A stretch of DNA of 5,225 nt from Lachnospiraceae bacterium UBA7060 (GTDB lineage Bacteria > Bacillota > Clostridia > Lachnospirales > Lachnospiraceae), in assembly GCA_002493835.1 (NCBI GenBank), contig DLAA01000011.1, positions 668 to 5,892 on the forward strand, read 5' to 3'. Each line of letters starts with the position of its first letter. The first letter of the stretch is position 1. The notes under the pieces are model-generated. The model was not told the origin of the DNA. It worked only from the letters and a program-made list of their open reading frames with translations, and did no database searches. Below are positions 1 to 5,049 of this stretch, piece after piece. The position numbers and the translations under genes are program-made.

Positions 1-5
1 AATCC

Positions 6-13
6 GAGGTGAT
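6..13 (+). promoter_or_regulatory. Ribosome binding site of the response regulator gene
   Basis: GAGGTGAT is an eight-base match to the Shine-Dalgarno complement of the 16S rRNA tail and ends five bases before the TTG at 19. It decides the start: the reading frame has a stop (TGA) at 10-12, and the nearby ATG at 12 is in another frame. No promoter can be judged because the window begins only five bases earlier. Confidence 0.8.
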
Positions 14-18
14 GAATT

Positions 19-735
19 TTGAATATAGCAGTGGTCGATGATGAGGAAGCCATCAGAGAACAGATAGGCGGCTTCATAAAAAAGCGGAATCCTGATTTTA
101 ATATAAGTGCTTTTGCCGCGGGAGAAGAACTGCTTGCGGCAGAGGCTGGTTTTGACATAATCTTCCTCGACATACAGATGGAGGGCATGGGTGGCATTGA
201 GGCGGCAAGAACCCTCCGGCAGTCCGGTGTGGATGCGGTGGTCATCTTCATTACGGGAATTAAGGAATATGTGTTCGAGGCTTTTGACGTGTCGGCGTTC
301 CACTACCTGCTAAAGCCGATTGAGGAACAGAAATTCATGGAGGTGCTTGGCAGGGCGGCAGAGGAAGCCGGGAAAAGGAAAGGGCAGAAGGCAAAGCAGA
401 TATTTATAAGGGCGAAGAACCAGGGGTATACGCTTAACCTGAACGGCATCCTGTATATCGAGAGCAGGGGGAAGAAGGTGGAAGTCCATACCACGGACAT
501 GGAGGACATCATAGAGTCCTACGCCACGATGGATGAACTGGAAGGGCAGCTTGGGGATGGCTTTTACCGCTGCCACAGGGGGTATCTGGTAAACATGGCT
601 CACATAGCGAGGTATGATGCTGACAGCATCTTCCTTTCCAGCGGTGAGAAGGTCTACCTGACAAGGAAGAAGCACAATGAGTTTGTAAAGGCGTATATGT
701 GGTATTTGCAGAATGGAGGGGTTTCCTGTGTATGA
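19..735 (+). CDS. LytTR-family (AgrA/LytR-type) response regulator
   Basis: This 238-residue protein is a two-domain transcriptional regulator, full length for its family. The N-terminal receiver domain (about residues 1-115) has the whole canonical set: acidic pair D7/D8, phosphoacceptor D51 in the FLDIQM strand, T79, and K99 followed by proline in YLLKP. A short basic linker leads to a LytTR DNA-binding domain (about 127-230) with the typical 'FYRCHRGYLVNM' stretch. Phosphorylation of D51, presumably by the kinase encoded immediately downstream, should promote dimer binding to paired imperfect 9-bp direct repeats in target promoters. TTG at 19 is the only sensible start: the frame is stopped just upstream and a strong ribosome binding site sits five bases away. 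The gene overlaps the kinase gene by 8 bp (or 23 bp if the kinase uses ATG 713), which indicates coupled translation. Family assignment is secure; the regulon is unknown. Confidence 0.96.
   Translation: MNIAVVDDEEAIREQIGGFIKKRNPDFNISAFAAGEELLAAEAGFDIIFLDIQMEGMGGIEAARTLRQSGVDAVVIFITGIKEYVFEAFDVSAFHYLLKPIEEQKFMEVLGRAAEEAGKRKGQKAKQIFIRAKNQGYTLNLNGILYIESRGKKVEVHTTDMEDIIESYATMDELEGQLGDGFYRCHRGYLVNMAHIARYDADSIFLSSGEKVYLTRKKHNEFVKAYMWYLQNGGVSCV
715..721 (+). promoter_or_regulatory. Ribosome binding site favouring the GTG 728 kinase start
   Basis: GGAGGGG lies six bases upstream of the in-frame GTG at 728. The alternative ATG at 713 overlaps this motif and has no purine-rich site upstream of it. The site lies inside the end of the response regulator gene, as expected for translational coupling. 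Confidence 0.65.
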
Positions 736-2197
736 AGTGGTGAGCGGCCTGCTGGAAGTGTTTTCAGCCGTGTTCCAGGGATACTGCCTGCAGTATTTCT
801 TTGGGAGCTTTCTGGAAACAAGGATACGGAACCGCCATGCAGGATTATTGACTGTGGTTTTGTATGTGGCGCTGAAACTTGGTATTGATTTGATTTTGCC
901 CTCAGATTATGGGAGCATAAGGATTTTTGCGAAACTGACATTTACCTTGTGTATTTTGGTGGTTCTTATAGTGTGCTGTTATAGGGTAGCCGGAAAAATA
1001 AAGGTTTTCCTTGTTGTTGTTTTCCTTGCAGCAAGCGAGTTCAGCTTTTTCCTGGCATATAATGTCTGCTGGTTGGGGAGTTATCTGTATTCCTTATGGG
1101 CGTGGTGTTTCAAAAAAGGATATATAACATCAGTAGACATTTTTGAGAAATTAATGAAAGCTACCACATTTGGAATCCCCATAACAATGCATATTGTTTC
1201 CATAGTGATACTGTTTGTCTCCTTAAAAAGTATAAGCAGGAGTTTCAGGGAAAAAGATTATGCCATCCACCAGATGGAATTATTGTTTATTTTGGCACCC
1301 AGCATGACAGGGGTGTTCATCTGCACATTACTGCGCATGGTTTTAGTTACGATAGAAAGCGGAACACCTGTATCCTTATATGACAAATATCCGTCATTGA
1401 TTATCATGGTGTCGATTGTCCTTCTGCTGTCTTTCCTTTCTATTTTGTTTGGGATAAAACTTTTTCAGGACATGATCTGCTGGAACAGGGAAAAGAGCAG
1501 CCGGATTATCTTGGAAAAACAGGTCAGCAGCCTGCAGGAGCATATGGGGGAGATGGAGCGTGTCTATTCCGGGATACGGGGAATGAGGCATGATATGAAG
1601 AATACAATCTCCCTCATCATGCAGCTTGCATCCGGAAAGGAGGAAGGGCTGCAAGCCTATCTGGAAGAGCTGAACCAGACGATGGACAGACTGGAATTTC
1701 GTTTCAAGACGGGGAACACAGTCGTGGATACCCTGCTGAATATGAAATACCATGAGATTGCCAGCACGATGTCGGACTTGCAGATGGACGTGGAAGGGCT
1801 GCGGTTTCCTAAAAAATTATTCATACAAAGTTATGATATCGGCATTATTTTAGGGAATGCGCTGGATAATGCAATGGAGGCTTGCAGGAAGCTGAAAGCA
1901 AAGGAACCGGATGCGAAAGCCTTTATCCGCATCAGTTCATTCCAAAAGAGGGAACTGTTTTTCCTGAAAGTGGAGAATAGCTTTGACGGAAAGGTGGTGA
2001 GAAAACCGCAGAATGAGTTTCCCGTGACGGATAAAGCAGACCGGGAGAATCACGGGATAGGGCTTGCCAACATCAAAAGCACGACTGAAAAGTATCAGGG
2101 AACAATGGATTTTAAGGTAAACGGCAGGGTATTCATCCTGTCGGTGATGATGAAAAATGAAAGGAGAGAGGAAGATGGATTTCGGAGTAACAGGTAA
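728..2197 (+). CDS. AgrC-like GHKL sensor histidine kinase
   Basis: This membrane histidine kinase is the likely partner of the upstream LytTR regulator. From the GTG start it is 489 residues (494 from ATG 713). About seven hydrophobic segments fill the first half, near residues 6-26, 38-56, 66-86, 91-112, 148-168, 184-207 and 222-245. They form a polytopic sensor with little extracellular loop, typical of peptide- or membrane-sensing HPK10 kinases. A helical linker (255-283) leads to the phosphoacceptor box GMRHDMKN with H288, the AgrC-type TGNTVVDTLLNMK stretch (328-340), an ATP-binding N-box GNALDNAMEA (N377, N381) and a G-box HGIGLAN (443-445). All catalytic elements are present. The ligand cannot be read from sequence, and no AgrB/AgrD-like maturation enzyme or peptide gene is visible here. 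The last codons overlap the next gene by 23 bp. Family assignment is firm; the exact start is less so. Confidence 0.94.
   Translation: MYEVVSGLLEVFSAVFQGYCLQYFFGSFLETRIRNRHAGLLTVVLYVALKLGIDLILPSDYGSIRIFAKLTFTLCILVVLIVCCYRVAGKIKVFLVVVFLAASEFSFFLAYNVCWLGSYLYSLWAWCFKKGYITSVDIFEKLMKATTFGIPITMHIVSIVILFVSLKSISRSFREKDYAIHQMELLFILAPSMTGVFICTLLRMVLVTIESGTPVSLYDKYPSLIIMVSIVLLLSFLSILFGIKLFQDMICWNREKSSRIILEKQVSSLQEHMGEMERVYSGIRGMRHDMKNTISLIMQLASGKEEGLQAYLEELNQTMDRLEFRFKTGNTVVDTLLNMKYHEIASTMSDLQMDVEGLRFPKKLFIQSYDIGIILGNALDNAMEACRKLKAKEPDAKAFIRISSFQKRELFFLKVENSFDGKVVRKPQNEFPVTDKADRENHGIGLANIKSTTEKYQGTMDFKVNGRVFILSVMMKNERREEDGFRSNR
2161..2166 (+). promoter_or_regulatory. Ribosome binding site fixing the start at 2175
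   Basis: AAGGAG ends eight bases before the ATG at 2175. An in-frame ATG at 2157 would put this motif inside the coding region and has only A-rich sequence before it. The site lies within the last codons of the kinase gene. Confidence 0.75.
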
Positions 2198-2954
2198 ATT
2201 GGGAGGCTGCTATTTGGCGGAGCAGTACCGGAAGAATGCGGCAGGCAAGAGCGATGGCGTGAGCTTTGCGGAACTTGCGGCGGCAAAAGCGACAGGGCGG
2301 TCAGAGGTATCGGGAATGAGTTTTAAGGATATGTGGCAGTCAAGGTTTCCAGGGACATACTACAATGTCATGGATACATCCAAGATTGACGGTTCTTTAT
2401 GGGGAAGGAACGATTATCCGTGGGATAAGTATTTCAATAATAATGCGGATGATTCTGTTCTGGACTGGAAGCCGTCAGGTGCGGAGCCTGCTATGTCTGA
2501 CCCTAAGGTGCAGGCAAAGATAAGCTCTACGCTTGGAAAGAAGGCAATCGTTGTTCCGCCTGCATTGGAGGAGAAAATGAAGAATGATCCTGAACTGGCT
2601 CAGAAGGTGATGAAGAAAGTAGAAAGCTTTATTGCCGAACAGGAAGCGGATGTCATCCATATGCCTGGATATTTTCAAAATCCGAATCATGGGTATCTGA
2701 TTGCGTTGGATGAGGACGGAGAGATTGCCCACGCCTGTGTGACAAGTGAAAGTTGGAGTGCTTCCTCATCAGAATTTGTTGAAGCTCGTAGGGAAAGAGA
2801 AGCGAAGCACGAAGAATATGAGAGACTGGCGGAGGAAAGCGCCCTGAAACGGAAGCTATTGGAGCAGGAAGCAGACGAGAGACATTATAAGGACAGCATG
2901 ACCAAAAAGGCAGTTTCGATTGCTGCTTATGAGGCAGCGGGCATTTTGAAGTAA
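2175..2954 (+). CDS. Hypothetical hydrophilic protein with C-terminal coiled coil
   Basis: The function is unknown. The protein is 259 residues from ATG 2175 and has no signal peptide or membrane segment. The N-terminus (1-45) is Gly/Ala/Lys-rich and likely disordered, with an RK...SFAEL pattern (19-34). An aromatic-rich segment follows (50-100; SFKDMWQSRFPG, SLWGRNDYPWDKYF, LDWKPSGAEP). Next comes a probable alpha/beta core: a strand KKAIVVPP, a helix LEEKMKNDPELAQKVMKKVE (131-150), and a strand pair YLIALDEDGEIAHACVTSES (174-193). A highly charged helix at about 200-240 is probably coiled coil. The core and the charged tail resemble those of the protein at 3050-3682. I recall similar sequences as unnamed hypothetical proteins in Lachnospiraceae, but that is memory, not a search. 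The gene overlaps the kinase gene by 23 bp, so it is probably co-expressed with the two-component system, as output, accessory or regulated cargo. The 95-bp spacer after it holds an RNA leader for the next gene. Confidence 0.85.
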   Translation: MDFGVTGKLGGCYLAEQYRKNAAGKSDGVSFAELAAAKATGRSEVSGMSFKDMWQSRFPGTYYNVMDTSKIDGSLWGRNDYPWDKYFNNNADDSVLDWKPSGAEPAMSDPKVQAKISSTLGKKAIVVPPALEEKMKNDPELAQKVMKKVESFIAEQEADVIHMPGYFQNPNHGYLIALDEDGEIAHACVTSESWSASSSEFVEARREREAKHEEYERLAEESALKRKLLEQEADERHYKDSMTKKAVSIAAYEAAGILK

Positions 2955-2961
2955 GGAAGAT

Positions 2962-3018
2962 CATGCCCGGACTTACCACAAGGGGGCATGGGCGGCTCCG
3001 AATGACAGAGGGGCCGCC
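2962..3018 (+). ncRNA. Two-hairpin cis-regulatory RNA leader, copy A
   Basis: Two adjacent helices occupy most of the gap before the gene at 3050. P1 pairs CATGCCC (2962-2968) with GGGCATG (2984-2990) around the 15-nt loop GGACTTACCACAAGG. P2 follows with no linker, pairing GGCGGCTCC (2991-2999) with GGGGCCGCC (3010-3018) around the loop GAATGACAGA; its one non-Watson-Crick pair is T2997 with G3012, a wobble in RNA. The same structure recurs at 4966-5020 with compensatory changes, which supports an RNA-level role. No U-run follows, so it is not an ordinary intrinsic terminator. It ends 17 nt before the AGGAGG ribosome binding site, which suggests translational control by protein or ligand binding, or mRNA stabilisation. 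I do not recognise it as a named riboswitch class. Confidence 0.72.
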
Positions 3019-3035
3019 GATAAAATAAAATCATA

Positions 3036-3041
3036 AGGAGG
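3036..3041 (+). promoter_or_regulatory. Ribosome binding site for the gene at 3050
   Basis: AGGAGG (within AAGGAGGA) lies eight bases before the ATG at 3050 and downstream of the P2 hairpin. It is a near-ideal site in an A-rich, probably unpaired stretch. Confidence 0.85.
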
Positions 3042-3049
3042 ACGAAATC

Positions 3050-3682
3050 ATGGCAATTTCAGGAATTGGAAGCAACTACAACAATGTGTATGGGAGTACA
3101 TACACGGCACAGAAAAATGAGGCAGTAAAGAAAACAGAAACGAAGGAAAATGCACCTGCACAGGCAGGGAATGTAAAGAACGCATCAACTGATAATGTAT
3201 CCGATTATTATTCCTACCTGCAGAAGAACTATGACTGTGTAAAGAATGGCAGCGTGGCAATTTCCGGTTCTTATCTGAAAGAGTGTGCAAAGAACCCGGA
3301 AAAGGCGAAAGAACTGGAAGAAAGCCTTGCTTACTTCAAAGAAGGTTATGAAAACGGCCTTAAGAGCGCCCAGGCCAATGCAAGGGCTATCGGGGCAAGG
3401 GTGGTGAACTATTCGGAAAGCTGGAGCATCGACAGCACAGGGAACATAACTATGATGGCATCTACTACGGTAACTTCCGACAGCGGGGTAAAAGGCTGGA
3501 AGGAACTGGCAGAGGAACGGGAGGAAAAGTTAAAAGAGAAGAAGGAGCAGGAGCGAACCGAGGAAAAGAGAAAAGAGCAGAAGGAGCAGGAAGAAGAACT
3601 GCTGGAAAAGATTCAGATTTCGGCGCAGCCGGTGTCCGTCATATCGGATGCGTACCATAAGCCTGTTGACATCAAGGCGTAA
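3050..3682 (+). CDS. Hypothetical protein, GIGSNY N-terminus and charged coiled-coil tail
   Basis: The function is unknown. The protein has 210 residues with no signal peptide or membrane segment. The N-terminus MAISGIGSNYNN is followed by a polar, Lys/Ala/Asn-rich and likely disordered stretch to about residue 50. A short helical region (SDYYSYLQKNYDCVKNG) leads to a core containing SVAISGSYLKECAKNPEKAK (68-87), a helix to about 115, and beta-rich sequence VNYSESWSIDSTGNITMMAS (119-138). Residues 150-189 are almost all Glu/Lys/Gln/Arg and are predicted coiled coil, followed by a short tail. From memory it resembles the DUF6033 group of Firmicutes hypothetical proteins; I could not check this. 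The core resembles that of the protein at 2175-2954 (VxxxxLxExxKNxPExA pattern, then a strand-turn-strand with a D-x-x-G turn), and the GIG N-terminus matches the partial protein at 5050. ATG 3050 is well supported by its ribosome binding site. The gene is preceded by RNA leader copy A. Confidence 0.85.
   Translation: MAISGIGSNYNNVYGSTYTAQKNEAVKKTETKENAPAQAGNVKNASTDNVSDYYSYLQKNYDCVKNGSVAISGSYLKECAKNPEKAKELEESLAYFKEGYENGLKSAQANARAIGARVVNYSESWSIDSTGNITMMASTTVTSDSGVKGWKELAEEREEKLKEKKEQERTEEKRKEQKEQEEELLEKIQISAQPVSVISDAYHKPVDIKA
3540..3591 (+). repeat. In-frame short direct repeat in the coiled-coil coding region
   Basis: The 13-base word AGAAGGAGCAGGA occurs at 3540-3552 and again at 3579-3591, exactly 39 bases (13 codons) apart and in frame. 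Both copies encode KEQE-type charged residues within the C-terminal coiled coil. This could come from slippage or local duplication, or simply from biased Lys/Glu/Gln codon content. Confidence 0.5.
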
Positions 3683-3702
3683 TGAGTAAACGGATTTACT
3701 CA
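3683..3702 (+). promoter_or_regulatory. Hairpin with CGGA tetraloop between two genes
   Basis: TGAGTAAA (3683-3690) and TTTACTCA (3695-3702) form a perfect 8-bp inverted repeat around the loop CGGA. It starts immediately after the stop codon of the upstream gene and ends nine bases before the next gene's ribosome binding site. The stem is AT-rich and is followed by AAAATATGG rather than a T-run, so a terminator role is unlikely on this strand. The loop places an A-C-GGA-U core at the tip, a geometry that would fit a CsrA-type RNA-binding protein; that is inference only. Confidence 0.5.
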
Positions 3703-3711
3703 AAATATGGC

Positions 3712-3718
3712 AAAGGAG
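3712..3718 (+). promoter_or_regulatory. Ribosome binding site choosing ATG 3729 over ATG 3720
   Basis: AAAGGAG ends one base before an in-frame ATG at 3720, too close for initiation, and ten bases before the ATG at 3729, which is workable. The protein starting at 3729 begins MNI, like the protein at 5050. Confidence 0.75.
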
Positions 3719-3728
3719 AATGCAGATT

Positions 3729-4775
3729 ATGAATATTGATTACAGCCAGTTTTACAGAGGAACAACGAACATTCCGTCATATGGGAGTGGTGCATACAAG
3801 AAGGACACCCTTGTAAAATATGAGTTCAACACCACGGATGAGCATGGCAACAAGGTCATGGATAAGATGTCAAGGGAAGAAACCCTGCAGGCAATGAAGG
3901 ATATCCGTTCACAGTATGGGGATTCGGTCATTGTGGAATTTTCGGGAGACGGCATGGCAGCTCTTGTGGAAGGAAAGAAAGGCAGCATGGTGCCGGAAAA
4001 CCAGGAGGCAATAGAGGCAAGAAATGCGGCATTCCAAAAGGATATCGTGCAGATTGACAATTCCCTGAGTGACCTTCCGGCATATTCGGGGATGTATGGC
4101 GCAGACAAGGCCGTTGCATCTGCATTGGAGAACTGCAGCAAAGAGGAGCAGGGATTTGTGTATGACATTATCCGGCAGAATTTCCTTGTCGGGAACAACG
4201 GCTCCATGACGGAGGAGGAACGGCAGGCGAACATCTCACTTGGCGTGAAGAAAGCAGAATATGCGGCACAGAACTTTATCCCGGAGGACAGCAGGGAGGC
4301 ATTTCTGGAAGCAATGGAATCCATTGCAAAACTGGCAGGCGCAGGCACAGCCGACAGTAGCGGGAATATAGATTACGGCGTTGCAAAAACTAGGTACCTT
4401 GGGCATGGCAGCAATCTCGTACAGACCACAAATGCGCTTGACATGATGCGGACGATGGATAAAGACGCATATGCAGAGTACCAAAAGATGGGAGAAAAAG
4501 ATGACGGCGGGCTTAGCTCTTTGAAATACCTTACAAACTGGTATACAGGTGCGGTAAAGAAGAATCCTTCGATGGTTGATAATTACGAAAAACAGTCGGA
4601 GGAATATGTGGAGAAGAATGTGAAAAATCAGAAACTGGATAAGACTTTCGCGGGCTTAAAGACGGGAAGCAAGGACGCTTTCTTTGAAAGCCTGAAAATG
4701 TTCCAGAGCAACAATCCTAATTTCCTCTCATCCATTATAAACAGAGAGCTAACATCGAAATTTTGGGGATTTTAG
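3729..4775 (+). CDS. Hypothetical 348-residue mainly helical protein
   Basis: The function is unknown. From ATG 3729 the product has 348 residues (351 from ATG 3720, which is too close to the ribosome binding site). There is no signal peptide, membrane segment or recognisable catalytic motif, and only one cysteine (C136). The N-terminus MNIDYSQFYRG is polar and Tyr/Gly/Ser-rich up to about residue 27. A small strand-turn-strand region follows (TLVKYEFNTTDEHGNKVMDK, then VIVEFSGDGMAALV), with a helix ETLQAMKDIRSQYG between. From about residue 92 to the end it is largely amphipathic helices with Asn/Gly/Asp turns (ENCSKEEQGFVYDIIRQNF, EYAAQNFIPEDSREAFLEAM, NALDMMRTMDKDAYAEYQKM). It ends in an aromatic tail, LTSKFWGF. 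It lies 46 bp after the previous gene and is probably co-transcribed with it. The hydrophilic composition and lack of a classical signal fit either a cytoplasmic protein or a substrate of a signal-peptide-independent secretion route; the sequence does not decide. Confidence 0.85.
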   Translation: MNIDYSQFYRGTTNIPSYGSGAYKKDTLVKYEFNTTDEHGNKVMDKMSREETLQAMKDIRSQYGDSVIVEFSGDGMAALVEGKKGSMVPENQEAIEARNAAFQKDIVQIDNSLSDLPAYSGMYGADKAVASALENCSKEEQGFVYDIIRQNFLVGNNGSMTEEERQANISLGVKKAEYAAQNFIPEDSREAFLEAMESIAKLAGAGTADSSGNIDYGVAKTRYLGHGSNLVQTTNALDMMRTMDKDAYAEYQKMGEKDDGGLSSLKYLTNWYTGAVKKNPSMVDNYEKQSEEYVEKNVKNQKLDKTFAGLKTGSKDAFFESLKMFQSNNPNFLSSIINRELTSKFWGF

Positions 4776-4825
4776 GCATCTTTAGATGGTTCATTGGATA
4801 TACAGATATAACCTTTACGTCCTAT

Positions 4826-4859
4826 TTCGCAGAGGCGCATAAAACTTTGCCTCTGCGGA
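4826..4859 (+). promoter_or_regulatory. Strong hairpin upstream of degenerate leader copy
   Basis: GCAGAGGC (4829-4836) and GCCTCTGC (4849-4856) are perfectly complementary around a 12-nt loop. C4828-G4857, a T-G wobble and T4826-A4859 extend the stem to 11 pairs. The following bases (CTGCGAGGG) contain no T-run, so a simple terminator is unlikely. Its 3' arm is also the 5' arm of the P1 helix of leader copy C, so the two helices cannot form together. Confidence 0.6.
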
Positions 4860-4890
4860 CTGCGAGGGTGCAGGGGCGGCTCTGAACAGA
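4850..4890 (+). ncRNA. Degenerate copy C of the two-hairpin RNA leader
   Basis: This stretch aligns with leader copies A and B. P1 can form from CCTCTGC (4850-4856) with GCAGGGG (4870-4876), with one wobble, around the 13-nt loop GGACTGCGAGGGT, which keeps GGACT and AGG. The P2 5' arm GCGGCTCT (4876-4883) is nearly identical to copy A and is followed by GAACAGA, a shortened form of the conserved GAATGACAGA loop. The 3' arm GGGGCCGC is absent, so P2 cannot close. A good ribosome binding site and an ATG at the usual distance follow, but the ORF is only seven codons. This is most likely a decayed cassette. Confidence 0.55.
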
Positions 4891-4915
4891 AAAGCAGTGG
4901 AGGGAGGTGTTTGTC

Positions 4916-4939
4916 ATGAAGTTTGACAAGGGAAGTTAG
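4916..4939 (+). pseudogene. Seven-codon ORF behind a strong RBS; gene remnant or leader peptide
   Basis: GGAGGTG (4903-4909) lies six bases before ATG 4916, yet the frame encodes only MKFDKGS before TAG. The arrangement of leader copy C, ribosome binding site and ATG matches that in front of the genes at 3050 and 5050. This suggests either a gene of this group reduced to its 5' end by deletion, or a short translated leader whose translation influences the downstream RNA. The sequence between the stop and leader copy B (4940-4965) shows no extended coding similarity that I can detect. Confidence 0.35.
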
Positions 4940-4965
4940 ACAGTATGTTTGCATGAAGGAATGAA

Positions 4966-5020
4966 CTGTTCGGACTTATATTGAGGGAGCAGGAGCGGTT
5001 CTGAATGACAGAGGGGCCGC
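4966..5020 (+). ncRNA. Two-hairpin cis-regulatory RNA leader, copy B
   Basis: P1 pairs CTGTTC (4966-4971) with GAGCAG (4987-4992), one U.G pair, around the 15-nt loop GGACTTATATTGAGG. P2 pairs GCGGTTCT (4995-5002) with GGGGCCGC (5013-5020), three U.G pairs, around GAATGACAGA. Compared with copy A, two P1 pairs changed on both sides (C-G to U-A and A-U to C-G) and one became U.G. In P2 the 5' arm changed at two positions with pairing kept. Loop lengths (15 and 10) and the GGACTTA, AGG and GAATGACAGA segments are unchanged. The element ends 29 nt before ATG 5050 (31 nt in copy A). Confidence 0.72.
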
Positions 5021-5035
5021 AATACTAAAAATAAT

Positions 5036-5041
5036 GGAGGA
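5036..5041 (+). promoter_or_regulatory. Ribosome binding site for the gene at 5050
   Basis: GGAGGA lies eight bases before ATG 5050 in an A-rich stretch, the same arrangement as upstream of the gene at 3050. Confidence 0.85.
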
Positions 5042-5049
5042 TTTGAAAA

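Noticed and set aside
713..715. ATG 713 as the kinase start
   Set aside because: It has no ribosome binding site upstream, and the strong GGAGGGG at 715-721 is placed for GTG 728. It remains possible, and the difference is five residues.
2991..3018. GC-rich hairpin P2 as a rho-independent terminator
   Set aside because: The stem is followed by GATAAAATAAAATCATAAGG, which has no T-run on the + strand. A T-run on the - strand would precede the hairpin rather than follow it. The copy at 4995-5020 also lacks a T-run.
3752..4348. Long open frame on the minus strand opposite the 348-aa gene
   Set aside because: It lies wholly inside a well-supported + strand gene, its translation is Ser/Cys/Phe-rich low-quality sequence, and no ribosome binding site or recognisable motif supports it. 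The other minus-strand frames in the window are the same kind of shadow.
4777..4788. Small hairpin CATC-TTTA-GATG just after the stop of the 348-aa gene as a terminator
   Set aside because: It has only four pairs and no following T-run, so it is easily expected by chance.
4781..4812. Possible sigma-A promoter (TTTAGA ... TATAAC)
   Set aside because: The spacer is 20 bp and both hexamers are imperfect, so it is too weak to call.
4940..4973. LytTR-type direct repeats (ACAGTATGT at 4940 and ACTGTTCGG at 4965) as a regulator binding site
   Set aside because: Each half has a mismatch to the loose 9-bp LytTR consensus as I remember it. The start-to-start spacing is 25 bp rather than about 21-22, and the second half lies inside the conserved P1 helix, which explains it better.
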